Assembly: GCF_000422505.1 (NCBI RefSeq)
Contig: NZ_AULX01000024.1
Coordinates: 82,517-146,516, forward strand
DNA from: Paenibacillus pinihumi DSM 23905 = JCM 16419
Lineage (GTDB): Bacteria > Bacillota > Bacilli > Paenibacillales > Paenibacillaceae
Reading direction: 5' to 3'
DNA: 64,000 nucleotides
In this document: piece after piece, positions 34,853-43,141 of the stretch
How the letters are laid out: every line of letters begins with the position of its first letter
Position numbering within the stretch: the first letter of the stretch is position 1
The notes under the pieces: model-generated
What the model saw: only the letters and a program-made list of their open reading frames with translations
Databases searched by the model: none
What the model was told of the DNA's origin: nothing
Position numbers and translations under genes: made by a program

Positions 34853-36442
34853 ATGGCAAAGGAGACACAAAATCCTGCAGTCCTGGCATCAGCCAAGACA
34901 GAGAAGGATTATTCCAAATATTTCGATTTCTCGAATGCCAAAGTATTGAGCGAGGATGAGAACGGCAAGCGGGTGCGGATTAACGGCAGAGAGATTCAAA
35001 TCAAGTCCCAGCCGGATTATAAGGAAGGCAAACGCCGCGGCAAGGAAGAAATTCAGGTTCACTCTGATTTCTCGATTCCGGAGGATATGAGATCTTTCGG
35101 TGCAGGCAAGTATTATACAATTTACACCTATGGCTGCCAAATGAACGAACATGACACCGAAGTCATGCGTGGCATGTTCGAGCAGATGGGGTACACCGCG
35201 ACAGAAGACCGGACGAAGTCCGATGTTATTCTGCTGAATACTTGCGCGATCCGGGAAAATGCAGAGGACAAGGTATTCGGAGAGCTGGGTCACTTGAAGA
35301 CGCTCAAGACCGAAAAGCCGGGGCTGCTGCTCGGGGTATGCGGTTGTATGTCCCAGGAGGAATCGGTTGTCACCCGGATTTTGAATAAGCATGCCTTTGT
35401 AGATATGATCTTTGGAACGCACAATATTCACCGTCTGCCGCATCTGCTCAAGGAAGCGGTGTTCAGCAGAGAACTGGTCGTCGAAGTCTGGTCCAAGGAA
35501 GGCGACATTATCGAGAACCTGCCGAAGAAGCGGGAGGGCTTGCGCGCATGGGTCAACATTATGTATGGTTGCGACAAGTTCTGTACCTACTGCATTGTTC
35601 CGTATACACGGGGCAAGGAGCGCAGCCGCAGGCCGGACGATGTAATTGCTGAGGTTCGCGAGCTGGCACGCCAGGGCTTCCAGGAAATCACACTGCTCGG
35701 GCAAAATGTGAATGCCTACGGCAAAGACTTTGAGGATATCGAGTACAGATTTGGCGATCTGATGCATGATATTTCGAAGGTTGATATTCCAAGAATCCGC
35801 TTCACAACCTCGCATCCACGTGATTTTGACGATCATCTGATCGAGGTGCTGGCAGGCCGCGGCAATCTGGTCGAGCATATTCACCTTCCGGTGCAGTCCG
35901 GCAGCACAGAAGTGCTGAAGAAGATGAGCCGCAAATATACCCGTGAGCAGTTCCTGGAGCTGGTGCGGAAAATCAAACAGGCGATTCCTGATGTCGTGCT
36001 GACTACAGACATTATTGTCGGTTTCCCTGGAGAGACGGAAGAACAATTCGAGGATACACTGTCCCTGGTGCGTGAAGTTGGCTTCCAAGCCGGATTTACA
36101 TTTATCTACTCGCCACGCGCGGGTACGCCTGCTGCTGTGATGGAGGATAATGTACCTGCCGAAGTGAAGAAGGAACGCCTGCAGCGTCTCAATGATCTTA
36201 TGGCGGAAACCGCCAAGAAAGCCAATGATCAGATGAAGGGCCGCATTGTTGAAGTGCTGGTTGAAGGCGAGAGCAAGACCCGGTCTGATGTGCTATCGGG
36301 ACGTACCCGTACGAACAAGCTGATCTTATTTGAAGGGCAGAAGTCGCTGATCGGACAGATGGTGAGTGTAAAGATTACCGGACCGCAGACCTGGCTGCTG
36401 AAAGCAGAACTTGTGAATGAAGAGAATGTAAAAGCGGTATAA
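34853..36442 (+). CDS. miaB: tRNA methylthiotransferase MiaB
   Basis: MiaB adds the methylthio group to i6A37 of tRNAs. The 529-residue protein has an N-terminal extension of about 80 residues, the UPF0004 domain with C95, C131 and C165 ([30 protein letters not shown]), the radical-SAM motif C240-x3-C244-x2-C247 ([15 protein letters not shown]), and a C-terminal TRAM domain. ricA follows after 18 bases, the ymcB-ymcA order of Bacillus. The N-terminal extension is seen in other Bacillales MiaB. Confidence 0.97.
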   Translation: MAKETQNPAVLASAKTEKDYSKYFDFSNAKVLSEDENGKRVRINGREIQIKSQPDYKEGKRRGKEEIQVHSDFSIPEDMRSFGAGKYYTIYTYGCQMNEHDTEVMRGMFEQMGYTATEDRTKSDVILLNTCAIRENAEDKVFGELGHLKTLKTEKPGLLLGVCGCMSQEESVVTRILNKHAFVDMIFGTHNIHRLPHLLKEAVFSRELVVEVWSKEGDIIENLPKKREGLRAWVNIMYGCDKFCTYCIVPYTRGKERSRRPDDVIAEVRELARQGFQEITLLGQNVNAYGKDFEDIEYRFGDLMHDISKVDIPRIRFTTSHPRDFDDHLIEVLAGRGNLVEHIHLPVQSGSTEVLKKMSRKYTREQFLELVRKIKQAIPDVVLTTDIIVGFPGETEEQFEDTLSLVREVGFQAGFTFIYSPRAGTPAAVMEDNVPAEVKKERLQRLNDLMAETAKKANDQMKGRIVEVLVEGESKTRSDVLSGRTRTNKLILFEGQKSLIGQMVSVKITGPQTWLLKAELVNEENVKAV

Positions 36443-36460
36443 GTGAGGGAGAAGATAGAG

Positions 36461-36961
36461 ATGACAACGAATCAGCATTCGGCTCAAACCCATAGCCATG
36501 ACCATAACCACGGCCATTCCCATGATGGAATTTCAGGATGCACGGTCCCGAAATTTGATACACGCGACTTGATTGTGAAAGAAGACATTATGTCCAAGGC
36601 AAAAGAACTGGCTCAAATGCTCTTCCAATCAGAGGAAATTCAGCATTATCAACGTGCTGAAAAACAAATCCAGAACAATGATCGGATTCAGGGCTTAATC
36701 AGCCAAATGAAAAAGAAGCAAAAAGAGATCGTGGCGTTCCAATCTTTTAACAATCCGTCGATGGTAGCAAAAATCGAGGGTGAGATTGAATCGCTGCAGG
36801 ACGAATTGGACGGTATCCCGATTGTGACGGAATTCCAGCAAAGCCAGTCCGACATTAACTATTTGCTGCAACTGGTTGTCTCGGTTATCCGGGATACAGT
36901 AGCTGAGAAGATTAATGTAGAGGATTCCGAAGCGGACGAGCCTGAGGAATGTATCGAATAA
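36461..36961 (+). CDS. ricA: RicA (YmcA) family protein with His-rich N-terminus
   Basis: RicA with RicF and RicT forms the Y-complex that guides RNase Y and affects sporulation and competence. The YlbF/YmcA helical domain (about 35-150) is clear: SKAKELAQMLFQSEEIQHYQ, RAEKQIQNNDRIQGL, IPIVTEFQQSQSDINYLLQL. Unusually, the first 25 residues are TTNQHSAQTHSHDHNHGHSH-like, with seven His and one Cys nearby, followed by GISGC. A Cys also lies at the C-terminus (EECIE). The ATG at 36461 follows a GAGGGAGAAG. The His-rich part suggests metal binding, which is inferred. Confidence 0.88.
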   Translation: MTTNQHSAQTHSHDHNHGHSHDGISGCTVPKFDTRDLIVKEDIMSKAKELAQMLFQSEEIQHYQRAEKQIQNNDRIQGLISQMKKKQKEIVAFQSFNNPSMVAKIEGEIESLQDELDGIPIVTEFQQSQSDINYLLQLVVSVIRDTVAEKINVEDSEADEPEECIE

Positions 36962-36974
36962 TTGAACATTTTCG

Positions 36975-37007
36975 AATAAAGCGTGTCCTGAGGGCACGCT
37001 TTATTTA
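36975..37007 (+). terminator. Terminator after ricA
   Basis: AATAAAGCGTG (36975-36985) pairs perfectly with CACGCTTTATT (36995-37005), loop TCCTGAGGG. Confidence 0.85.
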
Positions 37008-37129
37008 TAATAAAAGCAATTATACAACCGGTTTGCATATATTTTTATACTTCGAAACGGGACGCAGTTATTGTCAAGATTAGGCTGCTTTACATCTGTT
37101 CATGTCTTAAGCTTCGGGGAAGGAGATGG

Positions 37130-39154
37130 ATGATGCCTGACTGGTCTTATCATTCTTTATTCAAGCCTGTACTGTTCCGCCTGCCGCCGGAGCAGGCACG
37201 GAAGCTGACATTATCGGCAATTGGACTGCTGGGTCGTCTTCCTTTCGGTTCAGGACTGAAATTAATCGATTGGATGGGCCATATGGCGCCCCCTGCCGCG
37301 CTCCAGAACCGTCTTGGTAAATTGGAGCTGAGTTCACCAGTGGGTCTGTCTGATGCTGTTGATCCCCTCCTTTTGGGGACGGAATCATTTACCCGGTTCG
37401 GCTTCGGCTTTATTATGCTTGGAGCAGTTGCGCCGGAAATTGGCGGGCCGGATGACGGAACTGAATTGCGCAAGGTCTGGCAGGACCGGGAGCGGGAGGC
37501 GCTATGTTATAACCGCCGCACGGAGCGGTCAGATACAGGTACGCTGCTTAACCGGCTGTCCAGACTGCCTGCTAAGCATGCCGAACAGCCGAAGCGCGGA
37601 CTTACCTGGCTTGCAGAGACTGCTCGGGAAGGGCAGCGGGCAGAAGATTGCAAACTTGTCCTCCGTTTGTCGCGTCACATCGACTTCTGGACAGTGGATG
37701 CCTGCGGGCCGGACGGTAAAATCAACGAACCGGCGCTGCGCGAAGCTGTAGCCGTGCTGAAGCAGGCAGCCCCGGATCAGCCCTGGCTGCTGCATCTCTA
37801 CCTGGATACACCTGCAGAAGAAACGGCGAGGCTCAGAGATTGGGCCAAGCAGCAAGGAGCGGCAGGAATATGGCTGGACGATACAGCCGAGGAAGGGGCA
37901 GGTACATACGTATCCGGCCGCTGTAATCTGGAGCGTTTAATCAATAAAGTACGGCAATTAACGGTTACCGGAGAAGAAGGCTTGCCTGTAGCTGTATCGG
38001 GAGCTGCGACTGAACCGGAGGAAGGCCGGCTGCTGCTTCAAGCCGGGGCGAGCTGGCTGGCACTTCACAGTGGGATGGTGTACAGCGGGCCCGGCTTGCC
38101 AAAGCGGATCAATGAGATGTTGGCACAGGACGCGGATCAGCAAGGCCATTTGCTTCAAAGGCCCAACGGGGATTCAGCGGAGAATGGCTGGTTCCGGGCC
38201 TTCATAAACTCACTCCGCAGCGGCTGGGGATTCATCATGCTGCTCGGAGTCGGAATGCTCATTGGGGGCCAGCTTGCCTGGCTGATTGCCGCTACAACGA
38301 TCGTGTTGCCCTATGATTTGCAATATATCGGCATGACCCGTCCGGAGCTGGAGCTGGTGAACGACCGTTTGCTGCCTTTTATGATGCATGACCGCCTGAC
38401 ATTGGCTGGCACTATGATGGCTATCGGTATTCTATATATTGGGCTGGCCAGGTTCGGCATGAGACGCGGGCTACATTATGCCAGACAGACAGTGCTCGCC
38501 TCGGCAGCTCCAGGCTTCCTCAGCTTCTTTCTCTTTTTAGGGTTTGAATATTTTGATCCGCTCCATGCGCTGGTTTCGGCATTGCTGTTCCCGTTTTTTA
38601 TACTCGGTATCGCCATGCACCGGAAATACCGGTTTCACGTTCCCCCGGTTAACCGGCATAATGACTCGCGCTGGCGCGAGGGACTGCGGGGGCAGCTTGC
38701 ATTTGTTATTTTGGGATTTTCCTTGATTATTGGGGGCATTATCATCTCATTAATCGGAATGGGCAGTGTTTTTGTCCCGGAAGATTTACTGTACCTCTGT
38801 ACAACTTCAGAGGAGCTGGCTCAGCAAAATGAAAGACTTATCTCCCTTGTTGCCCATGACAGAGCCGGCTTCGGCGGTGCGCTGCTGAGTCTCGGTATCG
38901 GAGTGCTGCTGCTCAGCCTGTGGGGGTACCGGCAGGGAGAAAGCTGGATCTGGTGGACGCTTGCCATTTCCGGAATGTGTGGCCTATTTACCGGATTTGG
39001 GGTTCACATTGCAATTGGTTACGTGAATCAGTGGCATTTGTTCCCTGCGTATATTGTGTTGTTGCTCTATATTTTCGGCCTTAAGTATTCTTACCGGTAT
39101 CTTCATGCCCGTCCGGCTTCAGCTTATGAACAGCCAGGAAATTTTACAGGCTGA
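37130..39154 (+). CDS. Degenerate dihydroorotate-dehydrogenase-like protein fused to a duplicated membrane module
   Basis: Residues 1-330 align in my reading with class 2 dihydroorotate dehydrogenase: LFKPVLFRLPPEQARKLTLS, LELSSPVGLS, FGFGFIMLGAVAPEIGGPDD, ALCYNRRTERSDTGTLLNRL and near 310-330 ALHSGMVYSGPGLPKRINEM. But the flavin/catalytic positions look lost: the usual AAGFDKNG is SDAVDPLL and no NISSPNT-type loop is found, so pyrimidine activity is doubtful. Residues about 367-500 and 525-660 are two similar membrane repeats, each with PxDL.Y...(T)xxEL...N.RL...HDR. AAGGAG is 4-7 bases before ATG 37130/37133. Function unknown. Confidence 0.75.
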   Translation: MMPDWSYHSLFKPVLFRLPPEQARKLTLSAIGLLGRLPFGSGLKLIDWMGHMAPPAALQNRLGKLELSSPVGLSDAVDPLLLGTESFTRFGFGFIMLGAVAPEIGGPDDGTELRKVWQDREREALCYNRRTERSDTGTLLNRLSRLPAKHAEQPKRGLTWLAETAREGQRAEDCKLVLRLSRHIDFWTVDACGPDGKINEPALREAVAVLKQAAPDQPWLLHLYLDTPAEETARLRDWAKQQGAAGIWLDDTAEEGAGTYVSGRCNLERLINKVRQLTVTGEEGLPVAVSGAATEPEEGRLLLQAGASWLALHSGMVYSGPGLPKRINEMLAQDADQQGHLLQRPNGDSAENGWFRAFINSLRSGWGFIMLLGVGMLIGGQLAWLIAATTIVLPYDLQYIGMTRPELELVNDRLLPFMMHDRLTLAGTMMAIGILYIGLARFGMRRGLHYARQTVLASAAPGFLSFFLFLGFEYFDPLHALVSALLFPFFILGIAMHRKYRFHVPPVNRHNDSRWREGLRGQLAFVILGFSLIIGGIIISLIGMGSVFVPEDLLYLCTTSEELAQQNERLISLVAHDRAGFGGALLSLGIGVLLLSLWGYRQGESWIWWTLAISGMCGLFTGFGVHIAIGYVNQWHLFPAYIVLLLYIFGLKYSYRYLHARPASAYEQPGNFTG

Positions 39155-39263
39155 TCGATTACAAATTCGCATAGACGTTTAACTGGCAGCCAAGGTGGTA
39201 AAGGATATGCGGTTGCAAACCTCAAGGATTCCATAGATATTAATAGGCTGTGAAGCCGAAAGC

Positions 39264-39308
39264 AAAGAACCTCTGCTCGCGTAAAAGCAACGGGATCAGA
39301 GGTTCTTT
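39264..39308. terminator. Bidirectional terminator between the 37.1-kb gene and bioY
   Basis: AAAGAACCTCTG (39264-39275) and CAGAGGTTCTTT (39297-39308) form a perfect 12-base stem with A and T flanks, placed between converging genes. Confidence 0.8.
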
Positions 39309-39342
39309 GGGCTGACTTTGACTCACAGACCTTCGGCATGCG

Positions 39343-39957
39343 TCAACGCGCCTTGTGATTTGCTTGTGCAGCAGGAGCAACGCTCCTGGTACTGTGAAGA
39401 CTTGGCATATAAGCGTACAATGCTGATGTCACAATGGCCGCGACAACAGATTTGATGAGATCACCTGGCAGGAACGGGAACATGCCGACTGTCATTGCCT
39501 TACCAATGGATAAATTCGCTGCATGGGCAAGCCATGGAACACCGCCGACATACGAGAGCAGGGAGCCGAAGACCATAAAGACAACAAATAAAACGGCCAA
39601 TCTCAATTGTTTGCTCCGCCCGATAGCTGGTGAAGCAAACACCTTGCGGGTGAAGTAGCCAACAACGAGCGCACATAACGGGAACATCCAGATGAAGCCG
39701 CCAGTCGGGCCAAATACAACGGCCAAACCACCTTGACCGCCAAGCAGCGGCAAGCCAAGTGTTGTCAGTATACAGACGAACAGGATGCTCAAAAAGCCGT
39801 AGCGTGCGCCTAAGAAAGCTCCGGCCAGCATAAGCGCAAGATTTTGCAGTGTAATCGGCACCGGGGAAAATCCAAGCGGAAGCTTGATCGCACTCATCAC
39901 AATAAATAAAGCGGAGAATAGCGCGGTGTACACGATGCTGCGAATGGGACTGGACAT
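39343..39957 (-). CDS. bioY: Biotin transporter BioY
   Basis: BioY is the biotin-binding S component of an ECF transporter. The 204-residue integral membrane protein shows six hydrophobic segments and the family's LPLGFSPVPITLQNLALMLAGAFLG, GLPLLGGQGG and PTGGFIWMFPLCALVVGY. AAGGAGAG lies 9-10 bases before the start on the minus strand. It faces an ECF ATPase/T gene across a BirA operator, so both arms of biotin uptake share one control site. Confidence 0.96.
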   Translation of the reverse strand: MSSPIRSIVYTALFSALFIVMSAIKLPLGFSPVPITLQNLALMLAGAFLGARYGFLSILFVCILTTLGLPLLGGQGGLAVVFGPTGGFIWMFPLCALVVGYFTRKVFASPAIGRSKQLRLAVLFVVFMVFGSLLSYVGGVPWLAHAANLSIGKAMTVGMFPFLPGDLIKSVVAAIVTSALYAYMPSLHSTRSVAPAAQANHKAR

Positions 39958-39980
39958 TATGTAATCTCTCCTTTATTCTA

Positions 39981-40013
39981 TTGTTAACCATAAATATTTT
40001 ATTTGGTTAACAA
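39981..40013. promoter_or_regulatory. BirA operator between bioY and the ECF gene
   Basis: TTGTTAACC (39981-39989), 15 AT-rich bases, then GGTTAACAA (40005-40013): a perfect inverted repeat matching the TTGTNAACC-N14/15-GGTTNACAA type of Gram-positive BirA operators. It is 24 bases from the bioY start and 28 from the ECF ATG, and can repress both when biotin is plentiful. Confidence 0.88.
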
Positions 40014-40041
40014 AAAAGATCGTATCACAGGTTGATCGGGA

Positions 40042-42450
40042 ATGGAAGAGGTAGATGCTGTTTTGCAGAAAAAAATTTTAATAGACTTCAATCAAGTAAC
40101 TGTAACCGCAGTGGCAGATCAGGAAGCCATACAGATTCTTCATGCAGAAGAGCTTACTATCTGTTCTGGCGAATGGATACATATCGTCGGAGATAACGGC
40201 AGCGGGAAAAGCACCTTTGTCAAACTCATTGCCAATCAGCTAGGTATGGGCTGCCATGTAGACGGGCAGGTGCGCCGCTCATCCGAGCTGGAGCGGCCGT
40301 TTCCATATGTAAGGCAGAATCCCGAGGCAGCTATTATCGGAACGACAGCATGGGAGGACCTGCTGATCGGGCTTGAGCAGGCTGGTGTGGATGCAGAGCA
40401 GATTCAGCCGAGAATTGCAGCAGCGCTTGAGACTGTAAGGCTGCTGGATAGGCAGCATCAGCCCGTATCGACCATGTCCGGCGGGCAAAAGCAGCTGGTA
40501 GCGATCGCCGGATGTCTGGCTGCAGATGCGCCGCTGCTTATTCTGGATGAAGCTGCCTCCATGCTGGACACCGCTTCGCGTGAGCTTGTCCTGCGGGCGG
40601 TACGGGAGCAGCACCGCCGGGGGATGACCGTTATCTGGGTTACGCACAGTATGGAAGGGCGGCAGCCTCAGGACCGTCTTATTGTCTTCGACAAGGGACG
40701 GATTACGCATGACGGAACTATTGCAGAAGACGCTGAACTGCACTGCGGACGGCAGCTCACCGTTGATGCCGTAAATGTCAATGCTCTTTCGTCCAAGACA
40801 AATCCCGAGCATTATTTGGGAGAAAGCCAGCCTACCGGCAATAAGAGAATGGAAAGAGACAGAGGACCAGAAGGAGCTTTGGCGGAAGGATGGAAGCTGG
40901 AAAGTGTGAGTATCAGGCGCGATGCTTCACACGGCAAGCCGTTATTGAATATCCCACGACTGCAAATCCCCACGGGGGGACTGACGCTAATTGCCGGCAG
41001 CAATGGTGCAGGCAAAACAACACTGCTGGAGACGATTGCAGGGCTTAGGCGTCCCTCCGCCGGAGATATCAGCCTTGGCGGTGAACCTCTTTGGAACGGC
41101 CGCAAGCTAAACAGGGAGGTGCTGCTAAAGTTTGGCTTATCGCTTCAGCATAGTGAATCACAATGGTTTCTCCCTCAAGTGAAGGATGAAATTGTCTATT
41201 CCCTCCGTCCTTACTCCCTTGGCCCGGATGATCAGGAAGCGAGGACAACTAGCGCGATGGAACTGGCAGGACTAGGCATTGATATGGCCGCCCGCAACCC
41301 TTGGTCCTTGAGTGGCGGGCAGCAGCGGCGGCTGGCATGGGCATGCCTGCTCGCAGCTCAGCCTGCGTGGCTGCTGCTGGATGAACCTACGGCAGGTCTG
41401 GATGCCAAAGGGACAGCCGATTTGCTCTATGGTTTGTCCCGGCATGTGGAGCAAGGGGGAAGCGCGATAGTCGTCACCCACGATATTGGGTTGTTCCGTG
41501 AACTTGCAGACCGGATTCTATTGGTTCAAGACGGGGAACTGACAGCTTCATTTTCGGCAGAAGAATGGTTTGAAGATGGTCGCATACCTGCTTCTAATTG
41601 GCTGCTTGATGAACAAGCTTCGTTGAAGCAGGTGCAGCAGCGCCGTGAGCCTGCCGGAGAACGGCAGAACCATTCGTCCCGCTCCCCGGAGCAAAGCCCG
41701 CAGCCTGGCAATCAGGAACGAAAAGGGTTGCAGTGGAGCGGGTATGACCCGCGGGCATTATGGCTGTCCTATGTGCTGCTGGCTGCGGGAATTTTGCTTC
41801 AGCACGATTGGCAGGGTATGATAGTATCAGGGCTGATAACAATCGCAGCTCTTTGGAGCGGCAAGGCTGATCTTCGTCCATGGTTCCGGTTAATCGGCTT
41901 ATATGTCTTCATGTTTATCTTTTTTTCGTTTTTTTCCGGACTCAGCATGTATCCGTCAGGATTTGATTTTAATGCTGCGGGCAAGACTCTGTTTTACTTT
42001 TGCAAGCTGCTTATGGTCATGCTGCTTGGTCTGGGGATGGCTGCGGCCATCACTCCATTCAGGCTGCAGCGTGCATTGGAGCAGGCAATCAGGCCGCTGG
42101 AGCGGCTAAGGATGCCGGTACAGCGTATTGCCCTGACACTGTCACTCATATTCCGCTTCATTCCGCTGCTTCTGTCAGAATGGTCGAAGCTGTCCCGGAT
42201 TGTCCAGGCAAGAGGCAAACGGGCATCTGCTGCTGGCAGGGTTCCTGCCGGTGATCTGCACCGTGTCGTGCTGCCTTATATCGTGCTTTTGCTCAGGATG
42301 GCGGAACAGATGTCCGAGGCGCTGGAGGCGAGAGGCTTCGGCAAGCAGGGAGTGAGGGTGACCAGGGCTTGGACGCTAAGGCTGGAGCCGGCTGATTATT
42401 TCTTAACTGTTGGAGCCGCAGCTTTGCTTCTGCTGCTTATTTTGCTGTAG
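40042..42450 (+). CDS. ECF transporter motor, ATPase-ATPase-EcfT fusion
   Basis: One 802-residue chain contains the whole energising unit of an ECF transporter. First ATPase: Walker A GDNGSGKST 50-58, signature MSGGQKQ 145-151, Walker B LLILDEAASMLD, H202. Second ATPase: GSNGAGKTT 319-327, LSGGQQRR 423-430, LLLDEPTAGLD, H480. EcfT-like membrane part from about 570 to 802 with coupling motifs ARG (723-725, 763-765). The BirA site and divergent bioY point to biotin as substrate. ATG 40042 has a weak ribosome site; TTG 40063 behind GGAAGAGGT is an alternative start. Confidence 0.92.
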   Translation: MEEVDAVLQKKILIDFNQVTVTAVADQEAIQILHAEELTICSGEWIHIVGDNGSGKSTFVKLIANQLGMGCHVDGQVRRSSELERPFPYVRQNPEAAIIGTTAWEDLLIGLEQAGVDAEQIQPRIAAALETVRLLDRQHQPVSTMSGGQKQLVAIAGCLAADAPLLILDEAASMLDTASRELVLRAVREQHRRGMTVIWVTHSMEGRQPQDRLIVFDKGRITHDGTIAEDAELHCGRQLTVDAVNVNALSSKTNPEHYLGESQPTGNKRMERDRGPEGALAEGWKLESVSIRRDASHGKPLLNIPRLQIPTGGLTLIAGSNGAGKTTLLETIAGLRRPSAGDISLGGEPLWNGRKLNREVLLKFGLSLQHSESQWFLPQVKDEIVYSLRPYSLGPDDQEARTTSAMELAGLGIDMAARNPWSLSGGQQRRLAWACLLAAQPAWLLLDEPTAGLDAKGTADLLYGLSRHVEQGGSAIVVTHDIGLFRELADRILLVQDGELTASFSAEEWFEDGRIPASNWLLDEQASLKQVQQRREPAGERQNHSSRSPEQSPQPGNQERKGLQWSGYDPRALWLSYVLLAAGILLQHDWQGMIVSGLITIAALWSGKADLRPWFRLIGLYVFMFIFFSFFSGLSMYPSGFDFNAAGKTLFYFCKLLMVMLLGLGMAAAITPFRLQRALEQAIRPLERLRMPVQRIALTLSLIFRFIPLLLSEWSKLSRIVQARGKRASAAGRVPAGDLHRVVLPYIVLLLRMAEQMSEALEARGFGKQGVRVTRAWTLRLEPADYFLTVGAAALLLLLILL

Positions 42451-42484
42451 TGTGCGCCTGCAAAAAAACGAAACTTTACTTTAA

Positions 42485-42513
42485 TTGGCACGTAATAAAT
42501 TTGTAATTATAAT
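42485..42513 (+). promoter_or_regulatory. Promoter of the signal peptidase gene
   Basis: TTGGCA (42485-42490) and TATAAT (42508-42513) have 17-base spacing. Transcription would start near 42520, so the ATG at 42519 is excluded and 42561 is the likely start. Confidence 0.8.
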
Positions 42514-42560
42514 AGGCTATGATAGAGAAATTCGATAATTGGCTGGAGAGGAGAGCAGAA

Positions 42561-43082
42561 ATGAACAAAGGTTGGAAGAAGGAAATACGGGACTGGACTT
42601 TAACAATAGCAGGGGCGTTTGGGATCTCCCTATTGATTCAAAGCTACGCATTTGCACAGACAGAAGTCCAGAACATTTCCATGGAGGGCACACTAATCGA
42701 GGGTCAGCGTCTGATCGAAGATAAGGTTTCCTATGCACTGACCGAGCCCAAGCGTGGAGATATTGTTATCATTAACGGACCGGAGAGTGATCTGCGGCTG
42801 ATCAAAAGGCTGATAGGCCTTCCCGGAGACACTATAGATATGAAGGACGGTAAGCTTTATTTGAACGGCAAGCAGATTGAAGAGTCGTATACCAGAGGGT
42901 TGACGGAGCCTCTCGGCCTTACTCTGCCTTATGTCGTCCCGGAAGATAAAGTGTTTGTCATGGGAGATAACCGTGAGCACAGCAAGGACAGCCGGGAAAT
43001 CGGACCAATTGCATTTTCAAGCCTTGAGGGCAAAGCAGTATTCCGCCTGTGGCCGCTTGACAAGTTTGGTAATTTGCATTAG
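42561..43082 (+). CDS. sipS: Type I signal peptidase
   Basis: Signal peptidases cut signal peptides from exported proteins. The 173-residue protein has one N-terminal membrane anchor (LTIAGAFGISLLIQSYAFA), the nucleophile S40 in NISMEGTLIEGQ (the usual SMxPTL is SMEGTL here), the general base K82 in RLIKRLIGLPGD and the C-terminal GDNREHSKDSREIGP block. Length fits the Bacillus Sip family. ATG 42561 is chosen by GGAGAGGAGAG and by the promoter position. Which of several Sip paralogues it is cannot be said. Confidence 0.93.
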   Translation: MNKGWKKEIRDWTLTIAGAFGISLLIQSYAFAQTEVQNISMEGTLIEGQRLIEDKVSYALTEPKRGDIVIINGPESDLRLIKRLIGLPGDTIDMKDGKLYLNGKQIEESYTRGLTEPLGLTLPYVVPEDKVFVMGDNREHSKDSREIGPIAFSSLEGKAVFRLWPLDKFGNLH

Positions 43083-43093
43083 CTTGATCAGCG

Positions 43094-43117
43094 GCCCGGG
43101 CAGACTAATGCCCGGGC
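43094..43117 (+). repeat. GC-rich hairpin after sipS
   Basis: GCCCGGGCA (43094-43102) and TGCCCGGGC (43109-43117) form a perfect 9-base stem with loop GACTAA. No T run follows; it may be a processing or stability element, or an incomplete terminator, just before the next ribosome site. Confidence 0.6.
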
Positions 43118-43141
43118 TGCTGTCTGGAGAGGAGGCATAAT

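Noticed and set aside
34889..36088. A 399-codon open frame on the minus strand across miaB
   Set aside because: It mirrors miaB exactly, has no ribosome site and reads as an antisense shadow of a well-supported gene.
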